From Hyphomicrobiales bacterium (GTDB lineage Bacteria; Pseudomonadota; Alphaproteobacteria; Rhizobiales; HXMU1428-3): a stretch of 5,689 nucleotides of DNA. The translations under genes and the position numbers were made by a program. Positions 1 through 5,093 of this stretch are shown here, piece after piece (position 1 is the first letter of the stretch; each line of letters starts with the position of its first letter). Below the pieces are notes generated by a model. It did not search any database. It saw nothing but the letters and a program-made list of their open reading frames with translations, and was not told where the DNA came from. Location of the stretch: positions 1 to 5,689 of the forward strand of contig JAJFHW010000061.1 of the NCBI GenBank assembly GCA_021775385.1, written 5' to 3'.

Positions 1-42
1 CTCAACCCGTACTTCAATTGCTTTAGTTGTGGCATGAAACAT
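1..42 (-). CDS. apaG: ApaG family protein, N-terminal fragment (3' end outside window)
   Basis: Reading leftwards from an ATG at 42-40, 14 codons run open to the window edge and give MFHATTKAIEVRVE. This matches the start of ApaG proteins, a small cytoplasmic beta-sandwich (FN3-like) family whose N-terminus typically reads M-aromatic-x-ATT-x-x-I-x-V-x-V. An in-frame TAA lies 9 to 7 bases upstream of the ATG, so the start cannot be much earlier. The ribosome site is weak (GGGT about 8 bases upstream). Gene order supports the call: apaG next to metZ on the same strand is common in alphaproteobacteria. The molecular role of ApaG is poorly defined; it is linked to magnesium/cobalt phenotypes and dinucleoside polyphosphate levels in enterics. 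Only 14 residues are visible, so the identification rests on a short match plus context. Confidence 0.72.
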   Translation of the reverse strand, partial: MFHATTKAIEVRVE

Positions 43-56
43 TAAATTTACCCATA

Positions 57-98
57 TTCTTTAAACACGTTCTTTAAATCCAAAGTCAGATTTAAGAA
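57..98. repeat. AT-rich inverted repeat and 9-base direct repeat between metZ and apaG
   Basis: On the plus strand the 9-mer TTCTTTAAA occurs at 57-65 and again at 70-78, 13 bases apart. The second copy is also the left arm of an imperfect palindrome: 70-80 pairs with 89-98 (TTCTTTAAATC against GATTTAAGAA, one bulged base) around the 8-base loop CAAAGTCA. It lies in the 132-base gap between the metZ stop and the apaG start. It could be an operator or a weak transcript-end hairpin. There is no following T-run, so it is not called a terminator. AT-rich sequence makes chance pairing fairly likely. Confidence 0.3.
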
Positions 99-174
99 TA
101 GACTCAGATTTGAACGATTATTGAGCCCAAAATCAACCGAAAAATTGATAATAATGGCCTAAACTTAGTCACTA

Positions 175-1374
175 TTATTTTAGAGCTTCAGCAATATCAT
201 TCAAAAGATCATCGCAATCTTCAATTCCAACAGAAAGTCTGATCAGTGAAGGCGTAATTGAAAGCTCTAGACGCTCTTCTTCCTCCAACCTTTGGTGGGT
301 TGTTGTCGTTGGATGAGTGATCAGGCTTTTTGTGTCGCCTAAGTTATTAGAAATGCTAATGATTTCCAGTTTGTTCATAAAATTGAACGCGTCTTCTTTG
401 GACCCATCAATTTCAAATGCAACCATAGTGCCAAAGCCCTTCATTTGGCGTTTCGCAAGCTCATGTTGGGGGTGGTCTTCCCGTCCAGGATAAATTGCTT
501 TCTTCACTTTGGGTTGTTCGCTAAGAAAATCAGCTATTTTGCGGGCATTAGACGCTGCTTTTTCAATCCGTAAAGGCAGTGTTTCAAGCCCTTTAAGCAT
601 AACCCAAGCGTTAAAGGGACTAATAGAAGGCCCGGTTTGGCGCATAAAATCATGTAGATAGTCGTCGATATAGTCTTGTTTACCAAGCACAACGCCGCCT
701 AGACACCGCCCTTGCCCATCAATATGTTTCGTCGCTGAATAACAGACAACGTCTGCCCCAAATTCCATAGGCTTCTGAAAATATGGCGTTGCAAAAACAT
801 TGTCTACAATGACTAAAGCACCGGCCTCATGAGCAATGTCAGCCACAGCTTGCATATCTACCAATTCAAGGGCCGGGTTTGTAGGCGTTTCAAAAAACAC
901 AGCCTTTGTATTTGGCTTCATCGCAGCTTTCCAGGCGTCTATATCACTGCCATCAATCAATGTAGTTTCAACACCAAAGCGGGGCAATAAGGTCTCTACC
1001 ACATAGCGACAAGAACCAAATAGAGCTTTAGCAGAAACGATGTGATCGCCCGCATTTAAGTAACTAAGGACAGATGCAGAAACGGCAGCCATACCAGTAG
1101 CCGTCGCGCGGGCATCATCGGCCCCTTCAAGAGCAATCATGCGCTCTTCAAACATCTTAATCGTAGGGTTCATGAAGCGGCTGTAAATATACCCATCTTC
1201 TTCCCCTTTAAAGCGGGCTTCAGCGCTCTCAGCGCTGGCATAGATATAGCCAGAGGTTAAAAACAAGCTTTCGGAGGTTTCACCAAATTCACTACGAATG
1301 GTGCCGCCATGGACAAGCTTTGTTGCATCATTTAATGAAGCAAACCGATCTTTAGAAATTTTTGTATTAGACAT
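175..1374 (-). CDS. metZ: O-succinylhomoserine sulfhydrylase (MetZ), PLP-dependent
   Basis: This 399-residue cytoplasmic enzyme belongs to the Cys/Met-metabolism PLP family (fold type I). It replaces the succinyl group of O-succinylhomoserine with sulfide to make homocysteine, the direct-sulfhydrylation route to methionine. Visible family features are GYIYSRFMNPT at 61-71 (cofactor phosphate contacts from the neighbouring subunit), the aspartate of VIVDN at 191 that binds the pyridine nitrogen, and the Schiff-base lysine in YSATKHIDGQGR at K216. The stretch after the lysine (HIDGQGRCLGG) is typical of MetZ rather than of cystathionine gamma-synthase. Length is normal for the family. The ATG at 1374-1372 has AAGGG at 1381-1385, 6 bases upstream. 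A SAM-II aptamer 120 bases upstream and an overlapping small frame (stop at 1367) indicate control by S-adenosylmethionine. apaG follows on the same strand. O-acetylhomoserine as substrate cannot be excluded from sequence alone. Confidence 0.95.
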   Translation of the reverse strand: MSNTKISKDRFASLNDATKLVHGGTIRSEFGETSESLFLTSGYIYASAESAEARFKGEEDGYIYSRFMNPTIKMFEERMIALEGADDARATATGMAAVSASVLSYLNAGDHIVSAKALFGSCRYVVETLLPRFGVETTLIDGSDIDAWKAAMKPNTKAVFFETPTNPALELVDMQAVADIAHEAGALVIVDNVFATPYFQKPMEFGADVVCYSATKHIDGQGRCLGGVVLGKQDYIDDYLHDFMRQTGPSISPFNAWVMLKGLETLPLRIEKAASNARKIADFLSEQPKVKKAIYPGREDHPQHELAKRQMKGFGTMVAFEIDGSKEDAFNFMNKLEIISISNNLGDTKSLITHPTTTTHQRLEEEERLELSITPSLIRLSVGIEDCDDLLNDIAEALK

Positions 1375-1495
1375 AGATAACCCTTATATATTGCTCTGAA
1401 TTTAAGTGTGTGAGCAATAAAAAACCCAGCACACCAGTACCACCAACACCGATGACACAGGTCCAACCAAATAAAGTTAAGGAAAACCGGGGCAA
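1367..1495 (-). CDS. Candidate small membrane leader peptide between riboswitch and metZ
   Basis: A 42-codon frame starts with TTG at 1495-1493, 4 bases behind AAAAGG (1500-1505), the 3' strand of the SAM-II pseudoknot. It ends with TAA at 1369-1367, eight bases inside metZ in another frame. The product is MPRFSLTLF, then the hydrophobic, glycine-rich GWTCVIGVGGTGVLGFLLL (residues 10-28), then a polar tail THLNSEQYIRVIYV. This looks like a single membrane span with a short basic N-terminus. The stop/start overlap is the usual geometry of translational coupling. I do not recognise the peptide. The TTG start, short SD spacing and lack of homology evidence keep this a prediction; the frame could be fortuitous. 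If real, the aptamer would control this start directly and metZ through coupling. Confidence 0.45.
   Translation of the reverse strand: MPRFSLTLFGWTCVIGVGGTGVLGFLLLTHLNSEQYIRVIYV
1389..1419 (-). promoter_or_regulatory. Stem-loop just upstream of the metZ ribosome site
   Basis: TATTGCTC (1389-1396) and GAGCAATA (1412-1419) are perfect 8-base inverted repeats around a 15-base loop. On the metZ transcript the hairpin ends four bases before the AAGGG ribosome site (1381-1385) and lies within the last codons of the candidate leader peptide. A ribosome translating that frame would melt it, which would fit coupling. No U-run follows it, so it is not a terminator. Confidence 0.4.
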
Positions 1496-1496
1496 T

Positions 1497-1551
1497 CGGC
1501 CTTTTAGCAAGTTATTTTATGTGGCTGCAAGCCGACCGGCCAAATCACCAC
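1497..1551 (-). ncRNA. SAM-II (SAM_alpha) riboswitch upstream of metZ
   Basis: Reading leftwards from 1551, the RNA matches the SAM-II plan. The P1 5' strand GUGGU is followed by the conserved GAUUUG, then GGCC (1541-1538). Next come CGGCUUGCAGCCAC, containing the conserved CUUGCA and the P1 3' strand, an A/U-rich linker, and GCUAAAAGGCC. The GGCC at 1501-1498 can pair with the loop GGCC to form the H-type pseudoknot. SAM-II is an alphaproteobacterial class that binds S-adenosylmethionine and lowers expression of methionine genes, usually by burying the ribosome site in the pseudoknot. Here the buried AAAAGG belongs to the TTG-started small frame at 1495, not to metZ, whose own AAGGG is about 115 bases further on. 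No intrinsic terminator is visible between aptamer and metZ. Confidence 0.9.
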
Positions 1552-1552
1552 A

Positions 1553-1566
1553 AGGGTCTAAACCCT
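1553..1566 (-). other. Small hairpin at the 5' side of the SAM-II aptamer
   Basis: On the metZ transcript AGGGT and ACCCU form a 5-base-pair stem around the tetraloop UUAG, directly 5' of the aptamer's first P1 base. It lies between the predicted transcription start and the riboswitch and could insulate or stabilise the 5' end. This is structural inference only. Confidence 0.3.
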
Positions 1567-1579
1567 AATTCGATGGCCC

Positions 1580-1609
1580 ATCTAAGTACAAAAGCGGGGA
1601 AAGGGTCAA
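1580..1609 (-). promoter_or_regulatory. Predicted promoter of the metZ leader
   Basis: TTGACC (1604-1609, read on minus) is a good alphaproteobacterial housekeeping -35 box. TTAGAT (1580-1585), 18 bases away, is a moderate -10. Transcription would start near 1573, leaving about 20 bases before the aptamer, a sensible distance for a riboswitch leader. The -10 is only a partial match. Confidence 0.5.
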
Positions 1610-1678
1610 GAGTTTTTCACAAAAAGTATGTTTCCAGCTTGTAACCTCTACCTCCTTCAGCGATTATGGGGCCAATTT

Positions 1679-1693
1679 AGTACAGGAAGTACT
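1679..1693. repeat. Short palindrome in the metZ-dcd intergenic region
   Basis: AGTAC (1679-1683) and GTACT (1689-1693) are inverted repeats around AGGAA, in the 300-base gap between the metZ promoter and dcd. The size suits a dimeric regulator site, but nothing ties it to a known operator, and five-base arms occur often by chance. Confidence 0.2.
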
Positions 1694-1719
1694 CACCCCG
1701 GTTTGTCAGTTGCAGCTGT

Positions 1720-1890
1720 TGTTTTGGTATCTGGAGCACAATTTTCGGATACGTAGTGGGTATCAGAAGCAAAAACTTGCAGTTACTGTCCCGGTTGCTA
1801 GTAGGTAATCTAAAGGGGGCACAAAAGTGTGGGCATCTGAGATAGTGATCTGGATGCCGCGACGGTTGCTTGTGGGCAACTGAAGGAGCA
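1720..1890 (+). repeat. Array of degenerate related stem-loops in the dcd leader
   Basis: The stretch before dcd has no gene but repeats a theme. CCGGTTGCTAGTAGGTAATC (1791-1810) followed by TAAAGG, and CGGTTGCTTGTGGGCAAC (1863-1880) followed by TGAAGG, are clearly related. The latter folds as CGGTTGC/GCAACTG with one G-U pair. Between and before them are GATACGTAGTGGGTATC (1749-1765) and GGCATC/GATGCC (1832-1837 with 1852-1857). Downstream tails are alike: GGAGCACAA (1733-1741), GGGGCACAAAA (1816-1826) and GGAGCACTAAAA (1885-1896). Unit spacing is uneven (about 30-46 bases), as in decayed repeats. If transcribed with dcd this is a structured 5' leader; it could equally be a residue of a dispersed element. 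Exact borders are approximate. Confidence 0.45.
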
Positions 1891-1908
1891 CTAAAAAAGG
1901 ATTGAGAT

Positions 1909-3093
1909 ATGGCTGAAGAAGCAAAAAATCTTTGGAATAACGATCAGGAAAATGGGAGTGAATTACCCAAAGCCCATCTGCCCACAAAGGGTGGAATTTT
2001 CCCAAGCCAAGCCATTAAAGATCTCATTCATCGAGGATTTTTAAAAACGGCCAACGGCGTTGATATTCTTGATAACCAAATTCAGCCCGCCAGTCTTGAC
2101 CTTCGTTTGGGAAAAAAAGCATATAGAGTGCGAGCAAGTTTTTTACCAGGCGGAGGTAGAACGGTAGAGTCTCAGTTAGAAGACCTAGCGCTTCATGAAT
2201 TCTCACTTGAAGATGGGGCCGTTTTAGAGCGTGAATGTTTCTACGTCGTCGAAGTCGAAGAATGTCTGAAGTTACCAGATAGTGTGTCTTGCTTTGCCAA
2301 CCCGAAAAGCTCAACTGGACGTCTCGATGTCTTCACCCGGCTCATTTCTGATGGTGCTGAAATTTTTGATTATGTTGAAGCCGGCTATGAAGGCAAACTT
2401 TATGTCGAAATTTCTCCGCGCACATTTTCCATCAAAGTCCGCTCAGGCAGCCGCTTAAATCAGTTACGTTTTCGCAGGCGCATCGGCCAGCAAGATAGGT
2501 TTGAAAGGCCAAAGCTTTCAGATAAAGAATTGCGTCACTTACATGAAAAAGAGCAGTTAGTGAATTGCGAGCCAACCATCCGCGATGGGCTCAATACGAG
2601 AGTTGATTTAAGAGGAATTGATGGCAGTAACCTAATTGGTTACAGAGCACAAAAACACACAGACATCATAGATGTTGATAAACCCCATAGTTATAAAATG
2701 GATGAATTCTGGGAACCTCTTTATGGTAGGTCTGACGGCCGCCTAATTCTAGACCCCGGTGAGTTTTATATTCTTGTCTCGAAAGAAGCGCTGCACATCC
2801 CGATTGAATACGCAGCTGAAATGGTGCCAATTGACCCGATGATGGGTGAATTCCGCGCTCACTATGCCGGCTTTTTTGACCCAGGCTTTGGTGCAGAATC
2901 AGCAGGCGGCAAAGGCAGTCGCGCGGTTTTAGAAGTGCGTAGCCATGACATACCGTTTGTATTAGAAGATGGCCAAATCATCGCAAGGCTCATCTATGAG
3001 CCACTCACTGAAATTCCAGAAACAATCTACGGCGCAGACCTAAAATCCAACTACCAAGCTCAAGGCTTAAAACTCTCCAAGCATTTCATCTAG
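1909..3093 (+). CDS. dcd: 2'-deoxycytidine 5'-triphosphate deaminase, long two-domain form
   Basis: This 394-residue cytoplasmic enzyme is predicted to deaminate dCTP to dUTP, feeding dUMP for thymidylate synthesis. It is about twice the size of the E. coli enzyme because two dUTPase-like beta-barrel units are fused, as is usual in alphaproteobacteria. The first unit has IQPASLDLRLG (58-68), the catalytic-type NPKSSTGRLDVFTRLI (131-146; Ser and Arg of the SS-x-GR motif) and GYEGKLYVEIS (159-169) with the glutamate expected to activate water. The second has LDPGEFYIL (281-289), HYAGFFDPGFG (318-328) and AVLEVRSHDIPFVLEDGQ (339-356). It keeps the fold, but its region does not show SS-x-GR. Residues 1-27 are a polar extension. 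The ATG has AAGGA (1897-1901) 7 bases upstream. It is transcribed away from metZ and toward the unknown gene at 3225. The family call is firm; which half is catalytic is inferred from motifs. Confidence 0.93.
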   Translation: MAEEAKNLWNNDQENGSELPKAHLPTKGGIFPSQAIKDLIHRGFLKTANGVDILDNQIQPASLDLRLGKKAYRVRASFLPGGGRTVESQLEDLALHEFSLEDGAVLERECFYVVEVEECLKLPDSVSCFANPKSSTGRLDVFTRLISDGAEIFDYVEAGYEGKLYVEISPRTFSIKVRSGSRLNQLRFRRRIGQQDRFERPKLSDKELRHLHEKEQLVNCEPTIRDGLNTRVDLRGIDGSNLIGYRAQKHTDIIDVDKPHSYKMDEFWEPLYGRSDGRLILDPGEFYILVSKEALHIPIEYAAEMVPIDPMMGEFRAHYAGFFDPGFGAESAGGKGSRAVLEVRSHDIPFVLEDGQIIARLIYEPLTEIPETIYGADLKSNYQAQGLKLSKHFI

Positions 3094-3108
3094 GCCGGGA
3101 AAAAATGT

Positions 3109-3138
3109 GGCTGCTTGTTCATGAGCCTAGTTTTAAAG
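3109..3138 (+). terminator. Weak candidate terminator after dcd
   Basis: Sixteen bases after the dcd stop, GGCT (3109-3112) can pair with AGCC (3124-3127) around an 11-base loop, followed by TAGTTTTAAAG. The stem is short and the T-run interrupted, so this is only a possible transcript end. Confidence 0.22.
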
Positions 3139-3199
3139 AAGGGGCATGTTAGTGCGTGTGTCAAAAATTAAAAATATATACATTGGGCCTTTAATCCAT

Positions 3200-3215
3200 C
3201 GCAGAAAATTTTGCG
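3200..3215. terminator. Possible hairpin between the convergent dcd and 3225-3632 genes
   Basis: CGCAGAAAATTTTGCG is near-palindromic (about 6 pairs including one G-U). It lies 10 bases past the stop of the minus-strand gene and 107 past dcd. On the plus strand AATAGTTTTC follows; on the minus strand there is no T-run. It could end dcd transcripts weakly. Confidence 0.22.
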
Positions 3216-3224
3216 AATAGTTTT

Positions 3225-3632
3225 CTAATCTGAATACAAATGTTGTTTATCAAACCAGATACGTCGTATATCCTTTGTAACATCCCAGCAATCGCGCGGT
3301 GAGCTGCTTTCCAAACAACTCCAGTACCATACTTGGTACTTATGGTCTTCAAAGTGTTGATCAAGCCAATTACAAATCGTAAGCCAGCGTGGATCCCTCG
3401 AAATATCATCCAGCTCTTCAAAAGATTGAATCATAATGTCCATCAGTGTGAACCGTACATCGCTGTTATTTTTAGCAAGCTCATACTCCATCATCAAATC
3501 ATCGATAAGATCGGAATCTGCAACCTCAAATTCCCAGTCCTGCATGCCCGGTTCGTTTGGCAGGTCTAAACGGTTGGCAATAAAATCGATAGAAGCCCTT
3601 GTATGATGTCGGACAGGAAAAGGCGGTTCCAT
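3225..3632 (-). CDS. Conserved-looking hypothetical protein, acidic and tryptophan-rich
   Basis: This 135-residue protein has no function I can name. It begins MEPPFPVRHHTRASIDFIAN, continues through an acidic stretch (QDWEFEVADSDLIDDLMMEYE, residues 31-51) and has FTLMDIMIQSFEEL at 61-74. It ends with a tryptophan-dense part (PRWLTICNWLDQHF at 81-94, VWYWS at 101-105, DCWDV at 114-118, RIWF at 124-127). Seven tryptophans in 135 residues is unusually many. There is no signal peptide, membrane span or recognised catalytic motif; the composition suggests a small, mostly helical cytoplasmic protein. The ATG at 3632-3630 has AGGT 6 bases upstream. Codon use and ordered hydrophobic pattern argue for a real gene, and the overlapping opposite-strand frames look artificial. 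It converges with dcd and ends in TAG at 3225. Confidence 0.75.
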   Translation of the reverse strand: MEPPFPVRHHTRASIDFIANRLDLPNEPGMQDWEFEVADSDLIDDLMMEYELAKNNSDVRFTLMDIMIQSFEELDDISRDPRWLTICNWLDQHFEDHKYQVWYWSCLESSSPRDCWDVTKDIRRIWFDKQHLYSD

Positions 3633-3746
3633 ATTAGTACCTGTTTACTTATTTTATAAAAGTTGCCAATAGCTATTGCTTATACTCTTCTTACCGCTTC
3701 TAAAGTACACAATCAAATACATTAAACTAAATTTACGAAGAAGGAG

Positions 3747-3898
3747 TGACGCCACTTCGGCGTCAGGACATGGCAGCAGAGCTGCCCGGTGCCTAGCGCC
3801 GCCCCTCGGAGGCCCAAGCGCTTTTCGCGCTTGGAATAGCCGTGAGAGAAAGCGTGGATGCTTTGAGCCGGTTGTTGCTGGGCAACCTGAAGGCTTAA
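3747..3898. repeat. GC-rich run of consecutive stem-loops (structured element or RNA)
   Basis: Within AT-rich flanks, about 150 bases fold almost end to end. The stems are TGACGCC/GGCGTCA (3747-3753/3759-3765), GGCAGC/GCTGCC (3772-3777/3781-3786), and CGGTGC/GCGCCG (3787-3792/3796-3801, one G-U). Then come CCAAGCGC/GCGCTTGG (3814-3821/3827-3834), AAAGC/GCTTT (3849-3853/3860-3864) and TTGAGCC/GGCTTAA around GGTTG/CAACC (3863-3898). It fills the gap between the convergent-side gene at 3632 and the kinase terminator. Palindromes fold on both strands, so strand is unknown. An open frame crosses it (3676-3933, plus) but is low-complexity and Arg/Ala/Gly/Pro-rich, as expected from read-through of GC-rich palindromes. 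It could be a dispersed palindromic repeat, a small RNA, or the remnant of a mobile element. Confidence 0.55.
3868..3893 (+). repeat. Copy of the dcd-leader hairpin repeat
   Basis: CCGGTTG-TTGC-TGGGCAAC-C-TGAAGG at this place matches 1862-1886 (ACGGTTG-CTTG-TGGGCAAC-TGAAGG) at 21 of 26 aligned positions, and more loosely 1791-1816. About 14 bases further on, CATCTGAAGCACAACAAAA (3908-3926) resembles TATCTGGAGCACAA (1728-1741). The agreement extends beyond the self-complementary arms, so it is not just two unrelated hairpins. Confidence 0.55.
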
Positions 3899-3919
3899 TT
3901 AAAGAAACATCTGAAGCAC

Positions 3920-3951
3920 AACAAAAATTTTAAGCCGCTATTTCAAGCGGC
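3920..3951 (-). terminator. Intrinsic terminator of the sensor kinase gene
   Basis: Reading leftwards, GCCGCT (3951-3946), a 6-base loop TGAAAT and AGCGGC (3939-3934) form a perfect 6-pair GC-rich stem, followed by TTAAAATTTTTG. The stem lies in the last codons of the kinase (the descending arm encodes the final Ala-Ala) and the stop codon is in the T-rich tail. No T-run exists on the plus strand, so it acts only for the minus-strand gene. Confidence 0.65.
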
Positions 3952-5060
3952 CCAGAAATAGGCAAACGTACAGTGAATGTTGAACCAACGCCGGCTTCAC
4001 TTTCAACTGAAATTTCTCCACCATGATATTCGACAATTTGCTTTACTAGATGAAGACCAATCCCAGTTCCCGCAATCCCAGTTGACGTCTGGGCACGGAA
4101 AAATTGCTCGAACATATTAGGTAAGTCATCGGCGCCAATACCAAGCCCTTCATCTTGCACTGAGAGAAAAATATCAGAAGCATCATGGTGAGCTTTAACT
4201 GTTATATTCGGAGCATCAGGAGCATATTTAATCGCATTTGAAAGAAGGTTTGTAAGCACCTGATCAACTTTAGCTTTATCAGCCTGAATTAATTTAGGCA
4301 GCTCAAGTTCATCGTAATTAATTACGTGATGATGAGAGATCTCTTGTTGGCGAGCGCAAACACTCTCAATAAGGCCAGAAATATCACAATCAGAAACTTG
4401 TATAGAAAGTTTCCCAGCATTCAAACGAGCAGCAGATAATGTGCTCTCCATTAATGATGACATCCGCTGGACAGATTCCAAAATAATACCTATTCGTTTT
4501 GATAAAATTTCGTCGGTTAGTTTGCCCTTTTTGCGTAACAAGCGTTGGGCAGAACTATCAATAATAGCAAGTGGTGTTCTAAATTCATGGGACGCCATAG
4601 AAACAAATTGGCGTTGCATTTCGTTCAAATGCTGCTCTGTTTCAAGTGCTTCTTCAAGTTGTACGGTTCGCTCGATAACAATTTCTTCTAGGTTATCTTT
4701 GTGGCGTTTAAGCTCTTCTTCTTTACGGCGCATTTCGGTAACATCAATACGTATACCAACAATTTGTCCAGACTCATCACGGCGCTCTCTTCTAAGCATA
4801 ATACGACCATCAGCTAAATGAGCTTCTGTCTCAAAATTGAAGTTATCATTAGAACGATTTTTAAGTTGGCTTTGTACCCAGTCTTCAGGATCCCAGTCAC
4901 CAATATTCCACATGCCTTTTTCTAAAGAAGCACGAACAAGGTATTCATATGTAACACCCGGTTTTATCTTCTCATGAATGCAATCATAAAAATCAAGAAA
5001 CGCTTGGTTGACCATGACAAGGCGGTCATTTTTATCATAAACCACAAACCCGTCGCGCAT
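3930..5060 (-). CDS. Sensor histidine kinase, PAS-HisKA-HATPase half of an interrupted gene
   Basis: This 376-codon stretch carries the cytoplasmic kinase of a two-component system. In order it has a PAS domain (about 1-108, starting MRDGFVVYDKNDRLVMVN), a charged coiled coil (109-150), HisKA with the phospho-accepting H158 in SMASHEFRTPL, and HATPase_c. The HATPase_c has an N-box (NLLSNAIKYA, N275), a G1 box (VQDEGLGIG, D303), an F-box (MFEQFFR, 316-322) and a G2 box (GTGIGLHLVK, 331-340). All catalytic motifs look intact. The ATG at 5060 is merely the first one after an in-frame TGA at 5091-5093. It has no ribosome site (TTTTCTATTAATTCC precedes it), and the ten codons between (YSRLAFSINS) continue the normal linker into PAS. 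It is therefore best read as the C-terminal part of the gene that runs to the right edge. No response regulator is in view. Confidence 0.88.
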   Translation of the reverse strand: MRDGFVVYDKNDRLVMVNQAFLDFYDCIHEKIKPGVTYEYLVRASLEKGMWNIGDWDPEDWVQSQLKNRSNDNFNFETEAHLADGRIMLRRERRDESGQIVGIRIDVTEMRRKEEELKRHKDNLEEIVIERTVQLEEALETEQHLNEMQRQFVSMASHEFRTPLAIIDSSAQRLLRKKGKLTDEILSKRIGIILESVQRMSSLMESTLSAARLNAGKLSIQVSDCDISGLIESVCARQQEISHHHVINYDELELPKLIQADKAKVDQVLTNLLSNAIKYAPDAPNITVKAHHDASDIFLSVQDEGLGIGADDLPNMFEQFFRAQTSTGIAGTGIGLHLVKQIVEYHGGEISVESEAGVGSTFTVRLPISGPLEIAA

Positions 5061-5090
5061 GGAATTAATAGAAAAGGCTAGCCTCGAATA

Positions 5091-5093
5091 TCA
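5091..5093 (-). other. In-frame TGA splitting the histidine kinase gene
   Basis: On the minus strand the HAMP-containing frame reads GAA-ATC-CAA-GAC-TGA-TAT-TCG-AGG, then continues open in the same frame to the PAS domain and kinase. A single base change (for example CGA Arg or TGG Trp to TGA) explains it, with no shift of frame. It sits in the helical linker between HAMP and PAS. Every other gene with a visible end here stops with TAA or TAG and uses TGG for tryptophan, so an altered genetic code is not supported. Nonsense mutation, sequence error and read-through remain open. Confidence 0.85.

Noticed and set aside
1375..1496. Riboswitch-controlled intrinsic terminator before metZ
   Set aside because: The T-run near 1419-1424 (minus) follows only a weak GTG-rich sequence; no GC-rich stem directly precedes it.
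1763..2314. Minus-strand open frames at 1763-2005 and 2024-2314
   Set aside because: They lie opposite the clearly real dcd gene or its leader, have no ribosome sites and do not resemble proteins.
3191..3569. Frames at 3191-3421 (minus) and 3333-3569 (plus)
   Set aside because: Both overlap the better-supported 135-residue gene at 3225-3632 and look like its alternative-frame readings.
3868..3893. Integron attC site
   Set aside because: The GTTG/CAAC arms do not fit the GTTRRRY and RYYYAAC core sites, and no integrase or cassette is present.
3676..3933. 85-codon plus-strand open frame (MLILFLPLL...)
   Set aside because: It runs straight through the GC-rich palindromes and gives low-complexity Arg/Ala/Gly/Pro sequence. 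No ribosome site precedes its ATG, and its end overlaps the kinase terminator.
4441..4821. 126-codon plus-strand frame, Ser/Arg/Ile-rich
   Set aside because: It is antisense to the HisKA/coiled-coil part of the kinase; its serine- and arginine-rich composition is the usual complement of coiled-coil codons.
5091..5093. TGA decoded as tryptophan by the organism as a whole
   Set aside because: All other genes use TGG for tryptophan and contain no internal TGA, and nothing else points to a reassigned code.
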